64,000 nt of DNA from Linum tenue. Its lineage: Eukaryota; Streptophyta; Magnoliopsida; Malpighiales; Linaceae. The notes below the pieces were generated by a model that was not told where the DNA came from, ran no database searches, and worked only from the letters and a program-made list of their open reading frames with translations. Within the stretch, counting starts at the first letter, position 1. Every line of letters begins with the position of its first letter. Shown here piece by piece: positions 21,523 through 33,115 of the stretch. The position numbers were made by a program, and so were the translations under genes. The DNA lies in NCBI GenBank assembly GCA_946122785.1, contig CAMGYJ010000006.1, positions 3,560,538 through 3,624,537 on the forward strand. The letters run 5' to 3'.

Positions 21523-24075
21523 TTAATCTTCTTCCTCCTCCGACTCGGAGTCAGATTCCAAAGGACGCTTCTCACCGATCCACTTCTTGACGTGTTGGAC
21601 CATATCGCGAGTGTCCCAGCGCATCCCTGGGTTCTCGGGACGAACCTTCTTTCCGACCGCCATCACGGCCTTGGTCATGGCGTCTGCCAGGATCTTCCCA
21701 AAAGACTGGGAAGACTTGAACTGGCGGACGGCCGCATCCTCGGCCGCGCGAACGGCCTCTGCCTTCGCGACGCTATGAAGGCGGACTAAATCCTCCTTCT
21801 CCTTCTGCAGCTCTTCGCGAGCCTCCTTCTCCTTTTGTAGCTCTTCGCGAGCCTGTCGCAACCTCTCAGCAAAGGAAGCCTCCAGCTGCGCCCGAAGGGT
21901 GGCGCGCTCCTCGACTCGCACCTGCTCCTTGGCCGCATCCACGTCGGCAGCCAATTTGCTCTGCAGAACGCCGAGCGACTCCAACGCCTCGTTGTCTTGG
22001 GTCGTCGCTTTGTCGGCACGGTTGTTCGCCCCGAGTACCTTCCCCTCTAGCTGAACAATCTGCGCCTCGTCGGCTTTCACCTTGGGGCGCAGCGCGGCGC
22101 GCTCTTGTTGGGCTCGGAAGGTCGCCGACAGACCCTACAACGCCACGAACCTTAGCAAATACGAAGACAAAGAAACAAAGGCAGAGAAGAAAAAGCAAGA
22201 AAATAAACCCAAACTGCATAGACCTAACTCGGTCTTACCGCGAAGTGGATCTGCGCCAGGTCATGTAGAGGATCGGTCTTTTCCACTCGCGGAGGCACAG
22301 TGAGAACGGGCCCGATCGCCCGGAGAGCATGGTTGGCGGACACCAAATTGCACGCCGCCGCGGTGTGAATCCTCACGTCACGGACTTGGTGGACGCCAGT
22401 TGTGACGGGAATAGCGCTGGCGGGGGCGGCGGCAGTAGTGGAGGTCCCCCCAAACCCAGTCATCTGAGGCAACCTTTGCTGAATGGTTGCCCCGGACGAG
22501 CTGCCCGCTACATCTCCTTCGCGACGAGCGGGCCTGGTCACCGCCGCCTCTGGCTCGGAAAGCGCCAAAGAGAGCTGCTGCGCGGCCGACAACTGATTCG
22601 CCGTCCGAGCAGTTGGCTCCACCAAACAAACCGTCTTGCGGGGCCTTTCGACAGCTTGTGCCTGCGGCTGCTCGATCTCCTTTCGCTTTGAAACTTTTGG
22701 CGCCGCGCCAACCTTCTTCTTCTTCTTCTTCTTGTCAGTGCGCGGCGCGACGTCGTCCACCGACATCATGCTAACAAGGCTGGAGAAGTCAACACCTGCG
22801 CCAATAAATCGTAAGAGAGCGGTTAATAAGACAGAATGCAAAAGAAAAGAAATTTAACTAACCATCTCCAAACAGCTCCTCCAAGCAGGCTTCGCGGACA
22901 CCCCGCGCGTATAAGTTCATGCGATGAGGCATGCAAGCCTCATATTCAGCGTTGAGCCCGTCATAAAGTCCGGCGTCCGCCTCGAACCCGAGCGTACTGC
23001 CCTTCTTCCAGGAGGTGGGCTCCGCCATGGACCCGCTCGCCCATTCCCCGGGAGTGGGTTTAACGTAAAAGAACTGCTCGAACCAAGTCTTCTTCAACTT
23101 GGGCGAGCCATACACAAACCCATCGGGGCGGTTGTCGCGCCGTTGGATAGAAAGACAGTCGCTCCGCGTCGTGGCCTCCTTGATTTTGTACATCTTCCTA
23201 AATAGGCCATAGGTGGGCTCGATATTAAGCCTTTTGCACGCGAGACGGAGACAGCTCGCGTGCATGATAACCGATGGGGAGAGCCGCCCGACAGAGCACT
23301 TAAGGCGCTCATATATAGCGCACAGCAACGGGTCGATGGGGAATTTGAACCCCATCACCCAGTACTCCGCGTAGACGCCGAACCACCCCGGGGGGCAATT
23401 TCCCACCATGCTGCGCACCGATGGAGCGGCGTATTCCCAATTGGGGGGCAAACCTAGCCCGCGGACCAACTCCTCCACATCGTCCACGTCATATGTAGAG
23501 GAGTGCTCGGGCCCGCGCTTGAGGTTGTCCGACGGCGCCGGCTGATCACCCCACATCTCGGCCCACTCAATCACCCGATCGGAAGCGCCGACGCCTTGCA
23601 TCCCCAGGCGGGCCATGGCCTCAGTAACGCGCTCAACGGCGCGAGGCGCGAATTGCCCACCAAAGTCCCCCTGCGCCATCTCGTCGGCCATCTCGTCGGC
23701 GACTTCATCGTCGTCGGCGACTTCATCGGCGGCGACTCCATCGTCGGCAACTTCATCGTCGACGTCCGGCCCACCATCCTGATTACGCCGGATGATCAGT
23801 ACCCCCCGAGCTGGCCGCATCGCTTCCCCACTCCCGGAGGCGATTACACCTACATCAGAGGAGCTTCCGGCCCCATCGCCTGACCTAGCCTCGAACGACG
23901 GCGTCGCCGGAATCCCACCGTCACCATCGCCGTCTCCGCCGTCAGATCCGCCATTCCAATCATCAGAACCACCGTTCCCGTCACCGGAACGGTCAGAAGA
24001 ACTGTGCGAGAGAGGGGAGAAATTACCTTCTTCGCCTTGCACGACCTCAGCCTCGTTGTTGTTGATGCTAGACAT
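21523..24075 (-). CDS. Antisense spliced gene of element B (gypsy-type transposon domain plus coiled coil)
   Basis: Three exons on the minus strand with consistent phases: 24075-22863 (ends at a GT, phase 1), 22795-22239 (starts after CAG, ends at GTAAGA, phase 0) and 22134-21523 (starts after TAG). Exon 1 encodes an acidic Asp/Gly-rich N-terminus, then the Transposase_28-like domain (YWVMGFKFPIDPLL, CSVGRLSPSVI, LNIEPTYGLFRKMYK). Exon 2 has a run of Lys and low complexity. Exon 3 is a long coiled coil (repeats of EELQKEKE) ending in acidic residues. About 793 residues with no internal stop once spliced, which suggests coding constraint. The gene converges on gag-pol and has its own TATA-like box at 24205-24214. 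Its function in the element is not known. Confidence 0.82.
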
Positions 24076-24204
24076 GATACCGACTCGAACTTAGCAACAG
24101 CAGAAGAGAATTGAGGTTGCAAAAGGAGGAGAGAAATCTCAGGGAAAGAAAAAAGAGGCGATAATCGAAAGAAACAGGTGAACCCTTCCTCCCCACAACA
24201 ACCC

Positions 24205-24214
24205 TATATTTATA
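24205..24214 (-). promoter_or_regulatory. TATA box of the antisense gene in element B
   Basis: Minus strand TATAAATATA, 130 bases upstream of the antisense ATG at 24075. The position matches the boxes in A and D. Confidence 0.55.
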
Positions 24215-24835
24215 GTCGGTCAAGGGGAAAGCAAAGGGCCAAAGTCGGCCAGCGGAATGCGAAGGGTTAAAGCCACATAGGGATCCGTAACCGTCAGATC
24301 CCACCAAATCTTTTTGAAATTCAAAAAATCCCCGCCCAAGTAGCCTAATCACACAGTGACACTTGGATACCTACCATCATAGGCACTAGTCGGCGACGCC
24401 ACAAGTGCCGCGCACCGCCTGGGGGGCACGACATACCCGCGAAGAGAAAGAAAAACGCGCCTCGTGCCGCGCGGGGAAGACAACACGCTGGGGGATGCGC
24501 GCATCGCCGGCTCAAAGTATCGCGCACAGGGAACAAAGCCCAACAACGAGCGCACGTTAGTACAACGCGACGCCGGTTCAAAGTGTCGCGCACGGAGAAG
24601 AACAAAGCCCAACAACGGGCGCGCGTTAGTACAACGCGTTGCCGGTTCAAAGTATCGCGCACGGGTAAGAACCCAACCGCGAGCGCACGCAGGAGCCAAC
24701 CGACCGCGACAAGCGGAATAAACGAGCGGAATAAGCCCAAAAGACCCGCCTCACGGAGATCGCACAGGCCCGAGTCTGTCGAAGAAGAAATCCAAACAGG
24801 GGGCGTTCATAGAACACCCCCTGATGGGGGGCAAT
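24215..24835. other. Non-coding stretch between antisense gene and 3' LTR of element B, with short repeats and PPT
   Basis: From 24470 to 24720 a unit of about 65-75 bases recurs three to four times (GCCGGCTCAAAGTATCGCGC or close variants at about 24508, 24573 and 24641). The end, GATGGGGGGCAAT (24823-24835), is a typical polypurine tract next to the LTR. Confidence 0.65.
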
Positions 24836-25456
24836 TGTTGGGCATGTGACTCGGGCCTAGCTGCGCCAAGGAGCAAGCCGGGCCCAGCCACGTCAACGAA
24901 CAGCGCGCGACCAAATATACCCCGACGAGGCAGCGCGAAGACCCCGAGCGCGACACCTCATCGCAGTTAACCACGTCTCGGCGCGAAGAGCTTAGGCGCG
25001 GAGTGGGTTACACGCGCCAAGGGAGAGCTTAGCGTAGGCTAAACCAAGGGACGAGGAAAGCGCAGCTTTCCTCCCCAGAAGGTAGTCACATCAGGCCCAT
25101 GGATAGACCTCTGACACGCCCTAGGTAGAGGGATGGACAGGACATAGCCTAAAATCCTTAGTATGTTAGTGGTCACATCATTGTATCCCAGTAGTCACAT
25201 CATTGTATCCTCACATGAGTCAACCACTCACCCACCACCATGAAGCCTATAAATACGGCATTTACTACGGTGGGTGAGGGGATCGCATTTTTTGGGCATT
25301 CTCTCTCTATAGCAACAACTTCTCTCTCTAAAATCTGGACTCTCTTCCTCGTCGAGTCCTCCAATTCTCCTCTCTCCGGAGGATCCCCACGCTTGCGTTC
25401 TTCTTGACCCAAACTCTCACCCGAATCTAACTCCTACACTCAGTTAGGTTCAAACA
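24836..25456 (+). repeat. 3' LTR of element B
   Basis: 621 bp, TGTTGGGCATG to TTCAAACA, nearly identical to 7085-7704. It has the same TATAAATA box, near 25249-25256. Confidence 0.93.
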
Positions 25457-25520
25457 ATTGGCGCCCACCGTGGGGCCAAGAAGAAACGCAGGAAAAATCC
25501 ACTGATGGCAGAACGCAAAG
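25457..25520 (+). repeat. Extra copy of PBS and leader after the 3' LTR of element B
   Basis: The 64 bases after the 3' LTR repeat 7705-7768 (PBS, leader and first gag codons) with one substitution, which changes the first ATG. Homology stops abruptly at about 25520. The 3' LTR is therefore followed by the start of a second internal region, not by a target duplication. Confidence 0.88.
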
Positions 25521-26540
25521 AATGATGAATTTTAAATTTGGTTTGGGGTGCGACATTACTCGAAATTTTTAAAATTTGATGCACAAATGCACACACAAAA
25601 CCCTTTTCCCATATGTATAACATTAAAAAGTCATGGTATATGGCATGAAGAACAGTCTATCTAAATCTCACCCACAATTTAAATGGAACAATGTCCTTAT
25701 TGGACCAAGCAAGGAGTATGGAGAAAGGTAGAACGATGTTACCACATTGTCGAGTTCATGCCAATCAGCTAGTTCCTTGAAGTTTTGTTCATGAACAAAA
25801 GATAAAAGAAAATCAAATTGCATTATCTCTCGTCAGTACTTTTGTGTAACGTCTTTAAGTTAGACGCTGGACATGGGCTTCATATCATGAATCGCTCTCT
25901 CTTTAATGACTTTGAGCTAGATGAAGGATCCAACTACTTATGCATCCCCTACATGGGTGAGTGAGTCATTTCCCAAAAGGGTCGAGACATCGTCCATTGA
26001 AAAATCACGAAATGTCAATGCAAAAGTTGCATGCGAGAATTATGGTTCATAAGCGTTGTAGTAAGTTGTCCTTCCCAGACTTGGCGCCGCTCATTCTCAC
26101 TCATGAAATAGGCTTCAAATTTTTGCATCCAAGTGTTCCTACGCCCCACTGACTCTGGCAATAGGCACCTACTTCATTCAAATTGGTTAAGAGAGTGATT
26201 TAATTAGTCTCCAATTAACCCAGCTAGGCGAGAACTTTGCTGTTATTATCAGTTTGCAGCGGCCCAAGTACTATTGCAATCGAAGTGTCCTCATAACGTG
26301 GGGTTATAGCCTCATCCATCAAATCGAGCTAGCTAGCCATGATACAACATGCCATTAGAAGGTTGGGGGACACATTTTGAGGAACATTTGGTTGGGAATG
26401 TCCTCTTTGAACTATTCACCATGGCTGGTAGCTCTTATGCTCTGTGGCTTCGATTTTTGCTAGATCCACCTTGATTCCTTCCATAGAGATCATATGGCCT
26501 AGGTCGATGGCCTTAATGACCATAAAATGGCTTCCCCCCC
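25521..26540. other. Degraded retroelement-like non-coding stretch
   Basis: No gene is seen. Phrases such as AACGTCTTTAAGTTAGACGC (25849-25868) resemble the non-coding 3' region of Athila-like elements, and the Athila RT remnant follows. A run of about ten C lies near 26532-26543. Confidence 0.4.
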
Positions 26541-27190
26541 CCCCCAGCTTAAGGTCAGATGTGTTTCTTCATAGCTTCTTCATAGCGACTTAAGACCTTC
26601 TCTAGATTGTCTAGGCAATGGGAAAAGAAGTCCCCATATACCGAGAAATCATAAATAAAGAATTTCACTACATTTTCCAATAAATCGCTAAATATTGCGG
26701 TCATGAAACTCTTCAAAGTCACTGGAGCGTTGCATAGTAAGAATGGAATCATGCGATAAGCAAAGTTTGTTTTCTCTTGGTCGAGCGGATCAATTGGGAT
26801 TTGAAAGTATCCCAACATCCCATCCAAGAAACAATAGTACTAATGCACGACGAGCTTTTCCAACATTTGGTCAATGAATGATAGGGGAAATTGATCCTTT
26901 CGGGTGGCGTTGTTAAGCTTCCTATAATCAATGCATATGCGCCATCTCGTGACCGTACGTGTTGGGATTAGGTCCACGTTGTCATTTGGAATTATTTTCA
27001 TTCCCCATTTTTTTGGAACCAGTTAGAATCGCCTCACCCAAGGGATATATGAAATTGAGAATATGATCCCATCCGTTAGGAGTTTAAGAATCTCCTTTTT
27101 AACAACGCCCTTTAGGTGAGGGTTGCGGCACTGCTGAAGCCGGACCAATGACTTGTTATTGTATTCCATCAAGATCTTGTCCGTGCAGAA
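26541..27190 (-). pseudogene. Reverse transcriptase fragment of an Athila-like element, decayed
   Basis: On the minus strand, scattered frames spell an Athila-type RT. From high to low coordinates: a VKKEILKLL region near 27100, a TRKDQFPLSFIDQMLEK block (about 26850-26915), GYFQIPIDPLDQEKTNF (near 26790), and a fingers/palm region ending SVYGDFFSHCLDNLEKVL. The catalytic box reads FIYDFSVYG where active copies have two adjacent aspartates, so one is lost. Several stops and shifts break the frame. RNase H and integrase are not found. Confidence 0.82.
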
Positions 27191-27300
27191 GGAGGAATCA
27201 ATCCCTTGGATGTATCTAATCTTCTATGCAATAGCCTTCTTATGCTTTCGCAGAAGCGCTATAAGATTCTATTTCAGCTCAACTATTAGGGAAGCGTTTA

Positions 27301-28568
27301 TGATAACTAATGACAACATCGTATTTGCCCATGTTTGCACCCTTGTTTCTTGACCGTTTTGGCTCGAGTTGATGTTTCCTTGGCCTATTTTATGCTAGGT
27401 TGTTCTCTTTTGTCACATTTTAGGTCCTAGTCGTTGAAAGAAGGCTTAGGCGCGAGTTTTAGGTCATTTGGAGATCATTCACAAAGTTGGAGCAAAATGC
27501 CTAAGGTTGGTTAGTGAAGGGTGTTGAAGAATCCAAAACAGGAGAAAGTCTAGAGTAGAGTACAGTCGTATTTCTCAAAGGGAACAACCATGTTTCCTGG
27601 AAGCAACCGTGGAATCCCCCATCCCCAGCTTAAGTTTCCCATATAAGCGTGACCTTGTCAAAACACGAGCGGACTGGAGAAGAACACGGTCGTGCTCTTA
27701 ACCGTGTTTTGCCCAGAGTCGGGTTAAACATGTGGATTCGGGAAAAAAGAGGGGAGATTCGATTTTTTTGAGCAAAAACATAGTTATAGAGAGAGAAAGG
27801 ATGAATAACAAGCCCTAAGAATGATTTTGGTGTTGGGTTTCACCATTGAAGCTTGGATTTCGGCTTTGGAGTGAAGATTAAAATCCCAGATCTTATCATA
27901 TACATCATTATGAGTATGGTTTCTCTTATTTCTGTTACCCTCTCTCTCTATGGAGAAAACCTCCTTCTCACTTGGTTATGAAGAACCCTAGTTCCATGTG
28001 TTAGGAATCTTGCTTGTAATGACTGTTGGATGTTATAATGGATGATTTTAATCGATTGAGGCATGTTTATTGAGCCAATTGAATCTTGATCAAGTTCTCT
28101 TGACTTCTGATATAACCTTTAATAGATAGAATCTGATTAGGTTATAAGAGCTTCTTCAATCGTTAGTAGTGAATTGATTGTACGAGAGTCAGTTAATTCA
28201 CTGTTTTGTAATGAAATCGTTCCAAGTAGAGGGGATCTGTGTGAATTGCCTTAGCAGTCGATCCCGGTGAAGGCTAATCGATAGTAAAACAACCAAATGG
28301 AATTACAACTTGAACCTAACTGAAGGGCTAGGGGGACTCAATCCCGAGTGACTCTTCTCTTGCTTAAGTAAACCAAACAACTTGCTGCTTTCTTTCTGCT
28401 TTAGTTTAAATTCATCTACACTCAACCTTTCCCGCTAGATAATAGATAATCACGGAGTAGGCAGTACATCTAGGCCCTAGGTTGACTTTTATCACTTGTC
28501 CTACTATACTGCATTTCCATACTACGATTTCACTTGGTCGTAGTTTGGTGTTGTGTTTTAGCGAGTCA
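27301..28568 (+). repeat. 5' LTR of Athila-like element E
   Basis: It starts TGATAACTAATG and ends TTTTAGCGAGTCA, about 1268 bp. The end is the reverse complement of the start of LTR G (5169), and the inner block GCCTATTTTATGCTAGGTTG (27382-27401) recurs in G. A PBS follows. It lies directly to the right of the RT fragment, into which it may have inserted. No partner LTR is in the window. Confidence 0.82.
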
Positions 28569-28574
28569 AGTTTT

Positions 28575-28592
28575 TGGCGCCGCTGCCGGGGA
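28575..28592 (+). promoter_or_regulatory. Primer-binding site of element E (tRNA-Asp type)
   Basis: TGGCGCCGCTGCCGGGGA, one base different from the Asp-type PBS, six bases after the LTR end. Confidence 0.85.
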
Positions 28593-28711
28593 CTTCTAGG
28601 TTATTGTAGAATCATGAAGATTTGCTACTTTAGCATTTACTTTTTTGCATTCTCTCTCTTCCACCTGTGTGCCTTCACGTGTTTTGTTTGAGATATGTGT
28701 GCAGGTAATGC

Positions 28712-28830
28712 ATGACCCATAGCCAGTCGAGAGACATACTACCATTGAACCAAGAGCTTGAAAGAACCTGCGGTAATTTCAAGAGAGCTTTAAGGCGCGA
28801 CTGGATGTGGAGGAAGCTTTAGCTCAACAG
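28712..28830 (+). pseudogene. Gag start of element E, truncated
   Basis: The ATG at 28712 opens a frame beginning MTHSQSRDILPLNQELERTC, clearly the same gag start as in element C. The frame hits a stop near 28820. Faint gag-like sequence may continue in another frame to about 28870, after which minus-strand sequence of element F takes over. The rest of gag and all of pol are missing. Confidence 0.75.
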
Positions 28831-31821
28831 AACATCGCTTAGGAAGGAGAAATGGTGATGTCAATAATGGAGCTGGGTCCAAGCTCCCCTCCACCAAGCG
28901 ACCCTTCTTCTTCGTCCACCTTGTCTCCAACACCTTCAAAGGCTCCAACTCGATATCTCCATCTGCACTAACAGGAGGAGCAGTTGTCTCCACTCTGTCC
29001 GACGCTCCCTAATAACGTTTCAGCAAGTAAACATGGAAGGTTGGATGAATGTGTGACTTCGCCGGTAGCTGGAGTCGGTATGCCACATGATTGACCTTCT
29101 GCAGAGTCTCATAAGGCCCAAAGTACCTCGCAGCCAGCTTTTGATAGGCGCGCCTGAAGACCGAAGCTTTTCGATAAGGATACAGTCTCAACAGTACCCA
29201 GTCACCCACCTAAAAATCCTCTTCTTTTCTGCCCGCATCCTCCATCTACTTCATTCGGTTGTTGGTTGCAGGCTGCAGCCAAATTATTGCACAGCTGCTC
29301 CAATGCCTCGTCCCGCGCACCCAACCACCTGTCCACAGCATCCACGGAGCTCGCGCCAATCTTGTACTGCACCAAAGATGGTGGAGGTCGGCCATACAAA
29401 GCCTCGAATGGCAAAATCCGGATGGCGCGATGATAGGTGGTGTTATACCACAGCTCGGCCCACGACATCATAGCCAACCAGATCTTAGGCTGCTGATGTG
29501 CAAAACACCGAAGGTACTGCTCCAAGTGTTGACGATCTCCGTCTGACCGTCCGTCCGTGGGTGATATGTTGAACCCATGCGCAAGGTCGTCTTTGCCATA
29601 ACAAAGACCTCCTGCCAGAAGTTACTCAGGAAGACCGGATCTCGGTCACTCACAATAGACCGAGGAAACCCGTGATGTTGCACAACCCCCAGCACGAACT
29701 GCTCAGCCACGGTCTTCGCTGTATACGGATGCGCCAAGATCATAAAATGAGCATACTTCGTCAGCGATCTACTACCACAAACAACAATGTCTTCCCGCCC
29801 GACCGGGGAAGTCTCACAATAAAATCCATGCTGATGTCCTCCCACACCCGCTCTGGTACCGGCATCGGCTGCAGTAGACCCGTCGACCATAGATGGGTGA
29901 GCTTCACCGTCTAGCACATGTCATAGGATGCCACGTAGTGCTTCACATCCTCAGCCATGCGTGGCCAATAGAAATGAGCTCGGATCCTGCGAAGCGTCCG
30001 CTCGACTCTAGAGTGACCACCCAATGGTGAGTCGTGAAACTCCATCAACACGATGGTGACCATATTAGACCCAGGTGGAAGGACCACCCGGCCCTTGAAA
30101 GTCACCAGCCTCTGTCGAAAACGGTAGCTTCCTGGATTGTCACCCACTGCGATATCCCGACATCCCTGCAAATATGGACGGATCTCAATGGTTGCACGTA
30201 ACTCATCCCAAAACTGAGGCACTGGGCCTGATACTGCCGCTAGAACCTCCCCGCCTGGCCGGCAGGACAGCCCATCCGCCACAACATTGGTTGGTCTGGG
30301 TTGGTAGTGGATTTCGTAATTGTATCTCAGCAATTTTGAAACCACTTTTGTTGCTCTGGCGTCGATACCCGCTGCTGTAGGAGATGCTTCAGACTCTGAT
30401 GATCTGTATAAATATGAAACTTCTGACTCAGCAGATACAGCCGCTAAGTTTGTACTGTAGTGATAATGGTCTGCATCTCCTTCTTGTACGTCGACCATGC
30501 CTCTTTTGAGGGCGCCAGGGTCTTACTCATGAAGGCTATGGGGTGTTGATCCTGAGACAAAACTTCCCCGATCCCGCGCCCCGAAGCATCCTCCCCAATC
30601 ATGAACGACTTCAATAAATCTGGCATAACCAAGGTGGGAGTCGTGGTCATCGCCTGCTTCAGCCCCTGGAATGCAGCCTCCGCCGTCGGTGTCCACCCAA
30701 ACCCTCATTTCTTCAACAAATCTGTTAATGGTCTCGATATCATATTGTACCCATGCACAAACTACCGCTGGTACCCTGTCAGCCCCAGGAATCCTCGTAG
30801 CTTGGTCACATTAGTGGGCACTGGCCAGGCCACCATCACTTGAATTTTGGTCTGATCCACCTGCACCCCCTGTGGTATCACCACCTAGCCCAGATAATCC
30901 ATCTTCTGCACTCCAAACACGCACTTGGAGTCCTTGACATAGTACTGGTATTTCCATAGAATCTCGAACACCTCCTGCAAATGTCTCAAATGGTCCTCCC
31001 ACGTCGGACTATACACCAGGATATAATTAAAAAATACCAAGACATACTGTCGCAGGAGTGGCCGGAAGATGTTATTCATGGCTGCCTCGAAGGTAGATGG
31101 GGCATTGCACAACCCGAATGGCATTACTAGGTACTCGTAATGGCCATTGTGGGTGCGGAATGCCGTCTTTGGGACATCTTCCTCTTGCATTCTGATTTGG
31201 TGGTAGCCGTCTCTCAAATACAGCTTGGTGAAGTAGCTCGACCCATGCAGCTCATCGAGCATGTCGTCCACTGTCAGTATAGGAAATCGATCCTTCACCG
31301 TAGCCTTGTTGAGGGCTCGGTAGTCTGTGCAGTGTCTTAGCAAAGTCTTCCCCTACGAAATTCATTGGCCACTCTAACCACTATCGGAGATGTCGTACTC
31401 GCCACCCTCTGCAGTGTCTTAGCAAAGTCTTCCCCTACGAAATTCAGCGATGCCCCACTATCGACGAGAGTGATAGCTTGCTGCCCCGCCACGGTCTCAC
31501 GAAATCGTAAGGTTTCGGGCGAGGAGATCCCCGCTACGGAGTGCAGGGAGACCACCGACGCCTCGTTCTCCTTCGCGTGAGTCTCCGGGTCATCCCCGAC
31601 TTCGTCGTCCGCAATGCGCACACCGCAGCCAGATGCTCGACTTTCTCCTCGTCCCCGCCAGCCACGGCAGATAGAGGTAGCCCACCCGCCGCGTCGTCTT
31701 CACCATCCATCACGTGGGCCTTCTCACGCCGCAATGCGTGCTCCTTGCAGTACTCCACGATCTGCCATAGTTTTTCCTGCTTTTGAGCCCACGTCAACTC
31801 CGATATCTCCGTTGAACTCAT
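28830..31821 (-). pseudogene. Gag-pol remnant of element F (protease, RT, RNase H, integrase, chromodomain-like)
   Basis: In order on the minus strand: a short N-terminal piece (31821), protease with TLVDSGASLNFVGEDFAK (near 31500), RT (31343 to 30811) with YHQIRMQEEDVPKTAF and MPFGLCNAPSTFE, RNase H (30650 to 30400), integrase zinc and core domains (30100 to 29470) with YHPRTDGQTEIVN, an integrase C-terminal domain with RYFGPYETLQKV and IHPTFHVYLLK (29209 to 29009), and a chromodomain-like VLETRWTKKKGRLVE (28993). The RT catalytic box reads FFNYILVYS, so both catalytic aspartates are lost. Many stops and shifts. A 37-bp direct repeat marks an internal deletion between protease and RT. Confidence 0.88.
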
Positions 31822-31885
31822 TGGTAATCAATCTGGTAGGAAGCTGTCCCTGAGAGAGTTATTACGAACTCACCTGTCGAAACGG

Positions 31886-31898
31886 GGCTCTGATACCA
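31886..31898 (-). promoter_or_regulatory. Primer-binding site of element F (initiator tRNA-Met type)
   Basis: Minus strand TGGTATCAGAGCC, two bases inside the LTR, the classic iMet PBS. Confidence 0.88.
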
Positions 31899-31900
31899 AA

Positions 31901-32156
31901 TGTTAGAAACAAAGAAGTTCCACAAGGGAATTAGGGATTGAGAAAAGAAGAAATTAGGGATTTGGGAGAGATTGGGGAAGAACAAGAGAGAGAGAATTGA
32001 GGATTTAGGGATTTAGGTTGAATAATTGATTATTGAGTAATCTGAAAAATATTGTTCTCCCTCCTTAAATACTAAACTCAAATAAGCAAAATAACAGTAT
32101 TGCCACTCCCCTCTCACCCAGCCGAGTCCGCCGACCCAACCCGTCGGTTTCTAACA
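31901..32156 (-). repeat. 5' LTR of element F
   Basis: 256 bp with 10-bp terminal inverted repeats, TGTTAGAAAC and GTTTCTAACA. Confidence 0.85.
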
Positions 32157-32181
32157 GTAGACTTTACCAACAAAAAAATAG

Positions 32182-32927
32182 TGTTGTCAAAATCGAACCG
32201 GGTAGTGATTCGGATTAACGAAAGGTTTAAGGTTTATCGGATAACCGGTGATTAGCTGGTATGAAACCGGTGATAAGACCGGTAGCATATAAAATTTTCA
32301 AATAAAATAATCATGATTTGATGGTAAGTCTTAAAATTAATTTTAATTTTTAAATTTAGTATTCTATTGGAAAATTAGATATTAAAATGTTAATCATAGT
32401 AGTAATTAATGGATTTTGACTTTTTGGAGTTTGACATTGAGAAATTAAATGGTGGACTTGAGAAGAAGAAGGAAGTAATTAAAGTAATAATTTGAATAAA
32501 AAGTAAATAACGTAACACAATGTTGCCTGTATGTCACTAATAAACAAGGCTTTGGGGAAGAAATTAAGGAGAAGAAAAAGAGAGGGAATCGTGATTGAGA
32601 GTAAGGAAAGGAAAAAGAATGGAAAAAGAAAAGTAAAGAGTGTGTTAGGAGGAATTATTGTGCTAAAAAAAGGAAAAGAATCAATTATCTTTACCTTTTC
32701 AATGTAATGCATCGGTTATGATAAATAAAGGTAAGCAATAATTAAGAAAAAATGGCAAGCAATAATCTCAAAACCGGGGGTTCCTTTAGACGGTTTTGCC
32801 GATTAACCGGCCGAACCGGTTCATACCCGGGAAGGCAGCTTGTTTATCGTTTATAGACAGTCGGAATCGAATTTGTGTCCGGAACCCGTTAGCTGCGGTC
32901 TGACCGTCCGGTCCGGTTTTGATAACA
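32182..32927. mobile_element. Small non-autonomous TIR element upstream of the beta-glucosidase gene
   Basis: The left end TGTTGTCAAAATCGAACCGG is the inverse of the right end apart from three mismatches. Both ends carry clusters of the subterminal motif ACCGGT (32245-32285 and 32800-32825). The 746 bp hold no coding capacity. No clear target duplication was found, so I do not name the superfamily, although hAT-like is possible. The middle is A/T-rich. Confidence 0.75.
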
Positions 32928-32984
32928 ATGCAAAAAAGATAGTACAAAAATAGGAAAGAGAAAAGCAGTAAATAAATCTATACT

Positions 32985-33040
32985 ATACTATATACCAGCG
33001 GCCAGCGCTAGTCAGTATTTAATTCTCTATTATATATAGA
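32985..33040 (+). promoter_or_regulatory. Possible core promoter of the beta-glucosidase gene
   Basis: Two TATA-like boxes, CTATATAC (32989-32996) and TATATATA (33031-33038), lie 78-127 bases upstream of the chosen ATG (33116). Either could serve. The upstream promoter would reach into the TIR element ending at 32927. Confidence 0.35.
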
Positions 33041-33115
33041 TAGTTAGAAGGATAGATGAGTTCATTCATCGAAAAAGGACAGATGAGTTCATGGGGAAGC
33101 TTTAATCCAGTACTG

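Larger units (their letters stand above)
7085..25456 (+). mobile_element. Element B: Tat-lineage Ty3/gypsy retrotransposon, interrupted by element C
   Basis: It is bounded by LTRs of 620 and 621 bp that differ at about four places by eye. Internal order: PBS, gag-pol (7750-11008 continued at 18501-20530), a 99-bp tandem repeat block, a convergent antisense spliced gene (24075 to 21523), a polypurine tract, the 3' LTR. Without C (11009-18495) and one target duplication it would be about 10.9 kb. No right-hand target duplication is found, because sequence copied from just inside the 5' LTR continues past the 3' LTR. Confidence 0.93.
28830..32156 (-). mobile_element. Element F: deleted Ty3/gypsy (chromovirus-type) element with one LTR
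   Basis: Minus orientation. The 5' LTR is 31901-32156, then an iMet-type PBS (31898-31886), then a short gag/protease remnant, RT, RNase H, integrase and a chromodomain-like tail. No 3' LTR is found on the low-coordinate side, where it abuts the gag stub of E at about 28830-28880. Internal length is about 3.1 kb, well short of a full element, because most of gag and the protease-RT link are gone. Confidence 0.85.
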
